DNA from: Pseudomonas shirazensis
Lineage (GTDB): Bacteria; Pseudomonadota; Gammaproteobacteria; Pseudomonadales; Pseudomonadaceae
Assembly: GCF_014268785.2 (NCBI RefSeq)
Contig: NZ_JABWRD020000001.1
Location: 1,191,001-1,255,000, forward strand
Direction: 5' to 3'
DNA length: 64,000 nucleotides
Shown: positions 7,387-15,600 of the stretch, piece by piece
Layout of the letters: every line of letters starts with the position of its first letter
How positions within the stretch are numbered: the first letter of the stretch is position 1
Notes under the pieces: generated by a model
Database searches by the model: none
The model's input: only the letters and a program-made list of their open reading frames with translations
Told to the model about the DNA's origin: nothing
Made by a program: the position numbers and the translations under genes

Positions 7387-9585
7387 GTGAAAATTTTACT
7401 CGGCCACCCCCGCGCACGGCTGTGGGCGCTGACCATACTGGTCTTATTGATCCCCTTGGGCGTGCGCGCTTTGTTGGGCTGGTCCAACCCATTTGGTTAC
7501 TTATCCGATCTGGCCATTGGCATCCTGCTGGTGCTGGCTCTGCACCGCTGCGCCTGGTGGCTGGCGGCGCCCGTATTGATCGCCTGGACAGCGCTGCTGG
7601 TGGCCTCGGCGGAGCTGGTCAGCGCGGTAGGCAGGCTGCCGGCCAGCGCCGACCTGAATTATCTGTTCGACCCCCAATTCATGGAAAACTCCACCGGTGG
7701 CGCCCTCGCCCACGCCTGGCTGCCCTGGGTGTTGCTGGCAGCCGTAGTGGCCTGGCTGGCGAGCATCTGGCTGACGCGCCGCGCCGTGCCGCAGGCATTG
7801 CCGCGCAAAGCCTGGGCGCTGCCAGCACTTTTGCTTGGCACGCACTGGGCCGGCCAGCACCTGCTACCGTCCGACGCTGACCAGTGGCGCCAATTCAACC
7901 TGCCCCATCAGTTGCTTTCGGCAGGCGTGGGTGATCTGCAGCGCAAGGCGAGCAAGCAATTTGGCGACGACTTGCCGGTCCCGGCGCTGAACAGCGCCGG
8001 TCTGACCCAGTCCGACCTCAACGCGCCGCGGCTGCTCGATGGCCCTGGCAGCGCCCGCAACGTCCTGGTGATCACCCTAGAGGGCATTCCCGGCGCTTAC
8101 GTGCGCGCCAATCGCAAGGCCTTGCACAGCCGTTTTGACGAGGAGCTGATGCCCAACCTCAGCCGCTGGGCCGAGCGTGGCATGAACACTCCGGATTACG
8201 TTCTGCACACCCACCAGACCATCCGCGGGCTATACGCGATGCTCTGCGGCGACTATGACAAGCTCGCCAACGGCACCCCCAAGGGTGTCGAACTGCTGAC
8301 CCAGGAGCAACGCAACCAGGCCTGTCTGCCCGCACAGTTGGGTCAAGCGGGTTTCAGCACGCATTTTCTGCAGGGCGCCGGACTGCGCTTCATGGCCAAG
8401 GACCGGGTCATGCCGCACATTGGCTTCGAAGATGTGCATGGGCTGGAGTGGTTCAGCAACGCCAACTATCTGGAATTCCCCTGGGGCAAGGACGACCGCG
8501 CGTTTTTCGAAGGCGCTCACACCTACCTGAGCCAACTGCGCAAACAGAACAAGCCGTGGATGCTCAACCTGCTCACGGTAGGCACTCATCAGCCCTACTC
8601 AGCACCTGAGGACTACCTGCAGCGCTTCGACAGCCCGAAGCAGGCGGCAGTGGCATATCTGGACGATGCGCTGGGCGCGTTTCTCGATACGCTGGAGCGC
8701 GAGGGCGTACTCAAGGACACACTGGTCGTGATTACCTCGGATGAATCCCATGGCATCGACGGTGTGCGTCTGGCTTCCTCCTGGGGCTTCAACCTGACCC
8801 TGGCGCCGGAACAGGCCAGCCTGCCGCAGATAAAGAACGGCACCTATGGGCATGTCGACCTGACCACGTCGATTCTCGATTACTTCGAATTGCCGATCCC
8901 GGCGGCGCTGGGCGGCCGCTCGCTGTTCCGCGAGTACGATAGCGGCCGCGAGATGATCTCGTTCACCAACGGCATGCTGCGCTACCACAACGGCCAAGGC
9001 ACCTATACCGAGTGTGACTTCCAGCAGCGCTGCCGCAACTACGCCAGCACAGGCTTCATCGCCGACACGGCCAAATACCTTGGCCCGAGCGGCGACGAGG
9101 TCGGCCAGCAACTGGCCGATCTGGCCACCACCCTTGACCGCTCGCTGCTGCAAAGCCCGCTGAACCTGCGCTACCAGTTTGGCGGTACCGGCCGCATTGC
9201 CTTGGGCAAGCACGCCGACAATGACTGGACAGACAACCTCATCGGCGCGCAGTACCTGGAAATGCCCGAAGGTTCGCGCACGCGCATTCGCCTGGAGGTT
9301 CGCGCATTGGACCCGGCCCATGTCGCGCACTTGCAGCTCAAGGCCAAGGAGTTCGAACAGGACGTGCAAGTCGGCCTGCCGGAACAAATGGTCGCGACCG
9401 CCGACGAGCCGATGGTCCTGGAGTTCGATTTCGATAACCCTAGTGTACGCAAGGCCTTCTCGTTCCACCTGCTGGGCTACGGCGAAGGCGAGATCGAAAT
9501 CAGCGACTTCAGTGTGATCACCGCCATGCCTGGCGAAGAAGACAACCTCGACGAGCTGGACGGGCACGTCGCCCAGTCCAGCTGA
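7387..9585 (+). CDS. LTA synthase-like membrane phosphotransferase (alkaline phosphatase superfamily)
   Basis: Predicted 732 residues. The N-terminal 165 residues hold about five membrane spans; a periplasmic sulfatase/LtaS-like domain (about 220-520) and a beta-rich C-terminal extension of about 150 residues follow. The metal and catalytic residues of LtaS can be placed: Glu232 (TLEGIPG), nucleophile Thr278 (HQTIRG), His401 (GTHQPY), Asp452 and His455 (SDESHG). Gram-negative relatives such as OpgB move phosphoglycerol or phosphoethanolamine from phospholipid to glucans or envelope glycans, so that is the likely chemistry; the acceptor is unknown. GTG at 7387 follows AGGAAGG by nine bases; TTG at 7384 is the alternative. 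Single-gene unit between terminators. Confidence 0.8.
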   Translation: MKILLGHPRARLWALTILVLLIPLGVRALLGWSNPFGYLSDLAIGILLVLALHRCAWWLAAPVLIAWTALLVASAELVSAVGRLPASADLNYLFDPQFMENSTGGALAHAWLPWVLLAAVVAWLASIWLTRRAVPQALPRKAWALPALLLGTHWAGQHLLPSDADQWRQFNLPHQLLSAGVGDLQRKASKQFGDDLPVPALNSAGLTQSDLNAPRLLDGPGSARNVLVITLEGIPGAYVRANRKALHSRFDEELMPNLSRWAERGMNTPDYVLHTHQTIRGLYAMLCGDYDKLANGTPKGVELLTQEQRNQACLPAQLGQAGFSTHFLQGAGLRFMAKDRVMPHIGFEDVHGLEWFSNANYLEFPWGKDDRAFFEGAHTYLSQLRKQNKPWMLNLLTVGTHQPYSAPEDYLQRFDSPKQAAVAYLDDALGAFLDTLEREGVLKDTLVVITSDESHGIDGVRLASSWGFNLTLAPEQASLPQIKNGTYGHVDLTTSILDYFELPIPAALGGRSLFREYDSGREMISFTNGMLRYHNGQGTYTECDFQQRCRNYASTGFIADTAKYLGPSGDEVGQQLADLATTLDRSLLQSPLNLRYQFGGTGRIALGKHADNDWTDNLIGAQYLEMPEGSRTRIRLEVRALDPAHVAHLQLKAKEFEQDVQVGLPEQMVATADEPMVLEFDFDNPSVRKAFSFHLLGYGEGEIEISDFSVITAMPGEEDNLDELDGHVAQSS

Positions 9586-9648
9586 CGCCACTGCAACGCT
9601 ATTGTGCAGCCGCCAGGGAACTCGGCAAAGCGGCGCTGCCTCTACTTG

Positions 9649-9683
9649 AAAGACGCACTGGTGAAGTTCACCCGAGCGTCTTT
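9649..9683 (+). terminator. Hairpin after the LTA-synthase-like gene
   Basis: Outer stem AAAGACGC (9649-9656) / GCGTCTTT (9676-9683) encloses an inner stem GGTGA / TCACC. TACTTGAA occurs on both sides. It is 64 bases past the stop codon. There is only a short T-run (TTT), so termination is plausible but not certain. Confidence 0.5.
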
Positions 9684-9723
9684 ACTTGAATAAAAACAAT
9701 AGCGTCACAGAGGGATGTGCCCC

Positions 9724-10110
9724 ATGAAGATTGTGGTCACCAGTATTCTTGTCGACGATCAGGCCAAGGCTTTGGCTTTCTATCACTACGTATTGGGCTT
9801 TGCCCCCAAAGAAGATGTACCCATGGGTCGGCATCGCTGGCTGACCGTGACCTCGCCTGACGTTCCCAACGGCGTCGAATTGCTCCTCGAGCCTGACGAC
9901 CACCCGGCGGCAAAAGCCTACAAGATCGCCATGCGCCAGGACCAGATCCCCGCCACCTCATTTGCTGTCAAGGATATCCAGGCTGAATACACCCGCCTCT
10001 GCGCAGCCGGTGTCGCCTTCACCAAACCACCTACCGACCTCGGCGCGGTCACCGTCGCCGTGTTCGATGACACCTGCGGCAACCTGATCCAGATCGCTCA
10101 GCGCCACTGA
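9724..10110 (+). CDS. VOC (glyoxalase/bleomycin-resistance fold) family protein
   Basis: Predicted 128-residue soluble protein with the paired beta-alpha-beta-beta-beta layout of the vicinal oxygen chelate fold: MKIVVTSILVDDQAKALAFYHYVLGF at the start and AVTVAVFDDTCGNLIQIAQ at the end. Proteins of this size with the phrase 'VTSILVDDQAKAL.FY' are common in Pseudomonas and mostly uncharacterised; activities in the family range from isomerases to dioxygenases and resistance binding proteins. I preferred the ATG at 9724 (AGGG nine bases upstream) over the in-frame ATG at 9715. The next gene starts 31 bases downstream and may be co-transcribed. Confidence 0.82.
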   Translation: MKIVVTSILVDDQAKALAFYHYVLGFAPKEDVPMGRHRWLTVTSPDVPNGVELLLEPDDHPAAKAYKIAMRQDQIPATSFAVKDIQAEYTRLCAAGVAFTKPPTDLGAVTVAVFDDTCGNLIQIAQRH

Positions 10111-10141
10111 GCACCAGCGTCGTCAACGCAAGGAATGGCCC

Positions 10142-10711
10142 ATGCGCTACGAATTCAACGAAGTGCTCAACGATCAGATTGATTATTTTCTGCTTGGCGA
10201 TATCCAGCTGCTCGCCCGTTTCAAGGAAGAAAACGGCCTGCCCGACGACCTCGCCTATGAATTTACCCACACTGACAGCGGGGATCGGGCAGTGCTGGAA
10301 GGCGTGGTGCTGCCTCTGGCCGGAATCGAAAACCTGCCCTATACCGTTATCTTCAGCCTTGATGAAGTCAGCGCCGCCCTGCTCCAGCCAGGTAGCCAGC
10401 TCAAACACCGCCGAGAGGGTTATTGGTTACGGGTGGAAAATCGTGCGGTGATGCTGTTCACCTGGCGGATCCTGCAGCATTTCACCAACAAGACAATGGG
10501 CGATCTACTGGCGCGCTATCAAATGCGCAACCGGCCGATCATCGAGCTGGAAAACGGCTGGTACCAGGTTGAGGTACTGGCCGGTGCCGTGCTGCGCGAT
10601 GGCCTGTATGAGCCCACGTTCGAGTTCATCTTCGAATCTGCCGCGCGGCGCATTGACCGTGCGCCAGTCGACACCGCTTACGCCTTCACGTTACGCGCTG
10701 ACATAGCCTGA
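10142..10711 (+). CDS. Uncharacterised protein
   Basis: Predicted 189 residues, soluble, acidic, without signal peptide or membrane segment. I do not recognise a family. The N-terminus (MRYEFNEVLNDQIDYFLL) is helical and charged, and the C-terminal half looks mixed alpha/beta (IIELENGWYQVEVLAGAVL). Start ATG 10142 follows CAAGGAATGGCCC, a good ribosome-binding site. Codon use is like the neighbours. It follows a VOC protein gene by 31 bases, so a shared transcript is likely, but this gives no function. Confidence 0.7.
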   Translation: MRYEFNEVLNDQIDYFLLGDIQLLARFKEENGLPDDLAYEFTHTDSGDRAVLEGVVLPLAGIENLPYTVIFSLDEVSAALLQPGSQLKHRREGYWLRVENRAVMLFTWRILQHFTNKTMGDLLARYQMRNRPIIELENGWYQVEVLAGAVLRDGLYEPTFEFIFESAARRIDRAPVDTAYAFTLRADIA

Positions 10712-10721
10712 ACCGGCCCGA

Positions 10722-10746
10722 CGGGAGCCGGCCGAGGCCGCTCCCG
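10722..10746. terminator. Hairpin between convergent genes, possible decayed REP element
   Basis: CGGGAGC (10722-10728) pairs with GCTCCCG (10740-10746) across an 11-base loop. The sequence around it (GGCCGCTCCCGCAGG) resembles the end of the short intergenic palindromes common in P. putida. It lies between convergent genes and may terminate either transcript, though no T-run follows on the plus strand. Confidence 0.4.
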
Positions 10747-10763
10747 CAGGCAGTCCCAGGGCG

Positions 10764-12434
10764 TCAGGTAATGTCCCGATCCTTGGTTTCGGGCAGGAAC
10801 AGGATCCCCAACACCGCCGTCATCAGCGCAATTACGATCGGGTACCACAGCCCATAGTAGATATCCCCCGTGGCCGCGACCATGGCGAACGCCACGGTCG
10901 GCAAAAAACCACCGAACCAGCCGTTGCCGATGTGATACGGCAGCGACATCGAGGTGTAGCGGATGCGCGCCGGGAACAGCTCGACCAGCCAGGCGGCAAT
11001 CGGCCCGTAAACCATGGTCACGTAGATCACCAGAATCGTCAGCAGCAACAGCACCATGGGATAGTTGATCTTGTTCGGGTCGGCTTTTTCCGGGTAGCCG
11101 GCTTCTTTCAAGGCGGCGCCGAGGGTGGCGGTGAACGCATCATTGCGGAGTTTGAAGTCAGCACTGGCCAAGCTGCTGCCATCAAAACTGGGCACCTGCC
11201 GCTCGCCGATCTGGATCTGGGTCAGGCTGCCAGGTTCGGCGTGCTGGTTCTGGTAGGGAATCGCACGCTTGGCCAGCAAGCTCTTGGCCACGTCGCAAGA
11301 GCTGGTGAACTTGGCTTTGCCCACCGGATCGAACTGGAACGAACACTGCTCAGGATCGGCAATCACCACCACAGGGTTCTGCGCCTGGGCGACAAACACG
11401 TCCGGATTACCGTATTGAGTCAGGGCCTTGAAGATCGGAAAGTAGGTGAACGCCGCAATGATGCAACCGGCCATGATGATTTTCTTGCGGCCGATGCGGT
11501 CGGACAGGCTACCGAAGATGATGAAAAACGGCGTGCCGATCAACAACGAGCCAGCAATCAGCAGATTGGCCGTCTGCGGGTCGATCTTCAGGGTCTGCAG
11601 CAGGAAGAACAGCGCATAGAACTGCCCGGTGTACCACACCACCGCCTGCCCCGCAGTGCCGCCAAGCAGCGACATGATCACAACCTTCAGATTATCCCAG
11701 CGGGCGAACGATTCGGTCAGCGGTGCTTTGGACTGCTTGCCTTCAGCCTTCATCTTGAGGAATACCGGCGACTCGTTGAGCTGCAGGCGGATGTACACCG
11801 AGATCGCCAGCAGCACGATCGACAGCAGAAACGGTATGCGCCAACCCCAGGCTTCGAACGCCTCGGTACCCAGCGCCGTACGACAGGCAAGGATCACCAG
11901 CAGCGAGAGAAACAGGCCCATGGTCGCAGTGGTCTGGATCCAGGCGGTAAAGAAACCCCGCTTGCCCTTGGGTGCGTGCTCAGCAACGTATGTCGCGGCG
12001 CCACCGTACTCACCGCCCAGCGCAAGGCCTTGCAACAGCCGCAAGGTAATCAGAATGACCGGGGCTGCTACACCGATGGTCGCGTAGCTGGGCAGCAGCC
12101 CGACCACTGCGGTAGACACCCCCATGATCACAATGGTGATCAGGAACGTGTGCTTGCGCCCGATCATGTCGCCGAGGCGACCGAACACGATTGCGCCAAA
12201 CGGGCGCACGGCAAAGCCTGCAGCAAAGGCCAGCAGCGCGAAGATGAACGACGTGGTTTCGTTGACACCGGCGAAGAAGTGCTTGGCGATGATCGCCGCC
12301 AGCGAACCGTACAGATAGAAGTCGTACCACTCGAAGACTGTGCCCAGGGACGAGGCAAAGATGACCTTGCGCTCCTCCTTGGTAATGCTGTGCTTGGGCG
12401 CGCTGCCCGTCGATGTGCTGTTGATCGCCGCCAT
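10764..12434 (-). CDS. MFS transporter, metabolite:H+ symporter (MHS) family, with large periplasmic insert
   Basis: Predicted 556 residues. The start of the transporter (GTVFEWYDFYLYGSLAAII) and GRLGDMIGRKHTF / GSLSDRIGRKK loops are typical of the MHS group, which imports organic acids, betaines or proline with protons. About twelve membrane spans are visible. Unlike 430-residue relatives it has an insert of about 110 polar residues between two late spans (after FKALTQYGNPDVF, before NYPMVLLLL) with two cysteines, probably periplasmic. ATG at 12434 has GGAGG eight bases upstream; an open extension to 12659 lacks such a site. It is divergent from the NEL-domain gene. Substrate not known. Confidence 0.82.
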   Translation of the reverse strand: MAAINSTSTGSAPKHSITKEERKVIFASSLGTVFEWYDFYLYGSLAAIIAKHFFAGVNETTSFIFALLAFAAGFAVRPFGAIVFGRLGDMIGRKHTFLITIVIMGVSTAVVGLLPSYATIGVAAPVILITLRLLQGLALGGEYGGAATYVAEHAPKGKRGFFTAWIQTTATMGLFLSLLVILACRTALGTEAFEAWGWRIPFLLSIVLLAISVYIRLQLNESPVFLKMKAEGKQSKAPLTESFARWDNLKVVIMSLLGGTAGQAVVWYTGQFYALFFLLQTLKIDPQTANLLIAGSLLIGTPFFIIFGSLSDRIGRKKIIMAGCIIAAFTYFPIFKALTQYGNPDVFVAQAQNPVVVIADPEQCSFQFDPVGKAKFTSSCDVAKSLLAKRAIPYQNQHAEPGSLTQIQIGERQVPSFDGSSLASADFKLRNDAFTATLGAALKEAGYPEKADPNKINYPMVLLLLTILVIYVTMVYGPIAAWLVELFPARIRYTSMSLPYHIGNGWFGGFLPTVAFAMVAATGDIYYGLWYPIVIALMTAVLGILFLPETKDRDIT

Positions 12435-12697
12435 GGGTTGCCTCCGTCGTGCATGAGTAGGCCGGAGTACTACACAGTCGAGCACCGCACCCTGGCCCTT
12501 GGGCTTGTCTTGGATCACGGTTGCGCGAAGCACGACGAAGCAGACCGCCTCGGATCGCAGCAAGGTAAGTTCAAGCATAATCGCCTTTGCCGGGATCGCC
12601 AGCCGGCTACAGACGTCGCGCCTGAACAGCGTTATATACCGCCAGTGCCGATCTGCCATAGGGTTCGATAGCGCTCCAATTCGACAGGAGTGCGACC

Positions 12698-15600
12698 ATG
12701 AGCACCCCCCCGTTTCATCACGCGCAAATCGTCCGTAGCCTGCCCGCCTGGAGCAAGGAGCTGCACCCTGACCATGTCAAACAGGTGCTCACCCGCGCAC
12801 GCAAGGACTATCTGGATTCCACGGGCGCGCCTTACCCGTGGTACGCCAAGGCCCTACCCATCGAGCAGGATGCCATTCGCCGGGCAGTTGCTGAGCGCGA
12901 CCGCAGCCAGCAGATGTTGAAAGCGTTGCTGAGTCCGCTCAAGGGCATCAGTACGTTCTGCCGCCCGCTACTGCAACAGCGGCTTGCGATCAGCACTTCG
13001 GTCGACCAGGCACAGTATGTCTATCAAGCCACGCAGGTCGAGCCACCGACCGTCCCGCCGGGTGGGCCGAGCGTGCCAACCACGCCGTTGCCGGTGATTG
13101 CCAAGGGTCAACCACAACTGCGCAGTTTGCTTGAAGCCGCCCTGCACAACTTTGAAGGGCCTGAAGACACCACGCGCCTGAGCCGGCTGCAGAGCAGCGC
13201 CGAGCAGATCACTGGCCTGCCGGAATTGAGCCTTGCCGACTTCATCGGGCATTGCCGGGCGCTGGATCTGGGCCAGAAGTATCAAGATCATTTGAGCAGT
13301 GTCTATGACGGCACGCAGGCCAGCCAGATCCGCGATGCCGCGATCAAGGCGCGCCGCGACGAGTTTCGACTGCAGGCACGCATTGCCTCCCTCAAAGGCC
13401 TGCTGAGCAGTCAGAACGCCGCCGCAGCGCACGCGCTGAGTGCTGAGAACGCCAGCGCCGACCAAGCACTGCAATGCTCGCAGATCCTGCTGCTGGGCGT
13501 ACCGGTCCACGAAGTCATGTTCATCTCTCGGGCAGGAAGCGCCGAGGACGGTCCGGCCATCCTGTACATCCCCGGGACAACAGATCAGATCAGGGAATAT
13601 GCATCGATCGCAGACAGTTTCACTGCCTTCAAGCAGGCACTGCTCGACCCGCAGGTGCGCAAGCGTTTGCTCGCTTTTGTCTCTCAGAGCCAGCAACCGC
13701 AGCTAAAGGTCAAACTCATGCGGGCACTGTACGAGAACAGCGAGGACCACGACGGGCAGCCGCTGGTCCCACGGCGTTCGGTTCATCTGGATATCGTCTT
13801 CACGCCATTGCCCAGCCAACCCTGGTCAACCCTCGAAGCGAGGCACGTGGCCAGGCTCAAGAGCGATGCGCGCAGCATTGCCGTGCCCACTGCCGACATC
13901 GACGCCAACGTGCGCGAGAAACAACTGCTCCACTGGTTGGACGTGGGCATGACGATACTTAACGTAGCTGCCTTCTTCATCCCGGTGCTAAACCCGCTCA
14001 TGCTTACGCTGGGCGCAGCGCAGATCATGGGCAGTGTTTTCCAGGGCATCAGTGCCTGGGAAGACGGCGACAACGCCGAGGCCATCGCGCAGCTGGAATC
14101 GGTCCTGCTCAATATTGCGGTCGTCGGCGCAATCGCCGGCGGTGGCGCTGTCCTCAAGGCCTCCGGCTTTATCGACGCAATGCAGAGTATCCGCGTGGGC
14201 GATGAAGAGCGCCTCTGGTATCCAAGCCTCACAGGCTATGCCAGCGAAATCCGGATGCCATCCATGCAGTTAGCCGATGAAACGGGCCTGTATCACGTGG
14301 ACGGTCGAACCTTCGTTCGCATTGACGAACACTTCTACGAGACCCAGCAAGGGACCGACGGCGCCTGGCGGGTACTGCATCCGCAGGATCGGCAGGCCTA
14401 TTCGCCGACGCTTGAGCACAATGCCAGTGGAGCCTGGCGGCTGGCCTATGATTCACCGCTGGAGTGGGATCGGCTGATGCTGCTGCGACGGCTGGGGGGT
14501 GTGGCGCAGAGTGTGGACGAGATCGATCTGGAGTGTGCCTGGCGCAGCACTGGCCTGGAAGACGGGGTCTTGCAACACCTGCACGTGGCTGGCAAGAAAA
14601 TGCCGGCACTGCTCGAAGATGCCTTGGCCCGTCTCGACGCGGACCGACAAGTCAGCCACATCATCGACGCGGTGCGCCACGCGCGGCCGTTGGCAGCGCA
14701 CAAAAACTTCGCCCTGCCCGCACTGCTGCAACTGCCTGGCTGGCCGCAGGACCATGTCATTCAGATCTTCGAGGGCAGTGAACGTTGGGGTGCATCGACC
14801 TTCTACCGTGGACAGGCCGAAGCCTTGGGTGAAGTGGTGATTCAAATCAGCCGCAGTGAGCTGGAAAGTGGTGATCTAGCTGGCGTCGTCCTGTCGCAGA
14901 TGGAACACCCCAGCGTACTGAGTGATGCCAATGTTATCCCGAGCGAACGCCCGCAGGCCTTGCAGAGCCGATTGGCCGAGCAGCTCGAGGCTAGCCGGCA
15001 GGATCTGTTCGACAAGCTGTACCCCGGCGCTCAGGCACCTGCCACACGGGCCGTCGTGCGGCTGCACGAACAATTTCCTGGCCTGCCCCGACTTGCATGC
15101 GAAGAAATCGAGGCCCATGCCAGTGGCCTGGAACGCCAGCTGATGACCGCCGAAACCGGTCGCATTCCCCTGCGAGTGCTTGAGGAGGCCCGCCGGATGC
15201 TGGCCCGCGCGCGTCTTGACCGAGCGATCCTGGGCCTGCACCGGCCGTTTCTTGCTACTGCCGACAGCGGCCTGCTGATCGAAGGTCTGCAGGCCCGACA
15301 ACCGGGGCTGAGTGGTGCAGACTTGTTCAACGCGGCGACAGCAGACCGTGCCGAGGCCGCGCGATTGATCGGCCAACAGCACATGCCAGCCGGTGTACGT
15401 TCGCCCTTGCGTCTGGCTGACGGCCGCATTGGCTACCCGCTGAGTGGCCGTGGAGCGCCGCGGCCTCGCGCCGCACCGCCAGCGCGCCGGCTGCAAGCCC
15501 TCTACCCTGACCTGAGCAACGGCCAGATCAGCGAACTACAGGCTGAGTTGGCGCAAAGCGGCGACCTGGCAACTGCAATCAGCCGCCTGCAAGTCGAGCA

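Noticed and set aside
10932..12671. 579-codon plus-strand frame opposite the MHS transporter gene
   Set aside because: No domain, composition dominated by Arg/Gln/His; the minus strand encodes a clear transporter.
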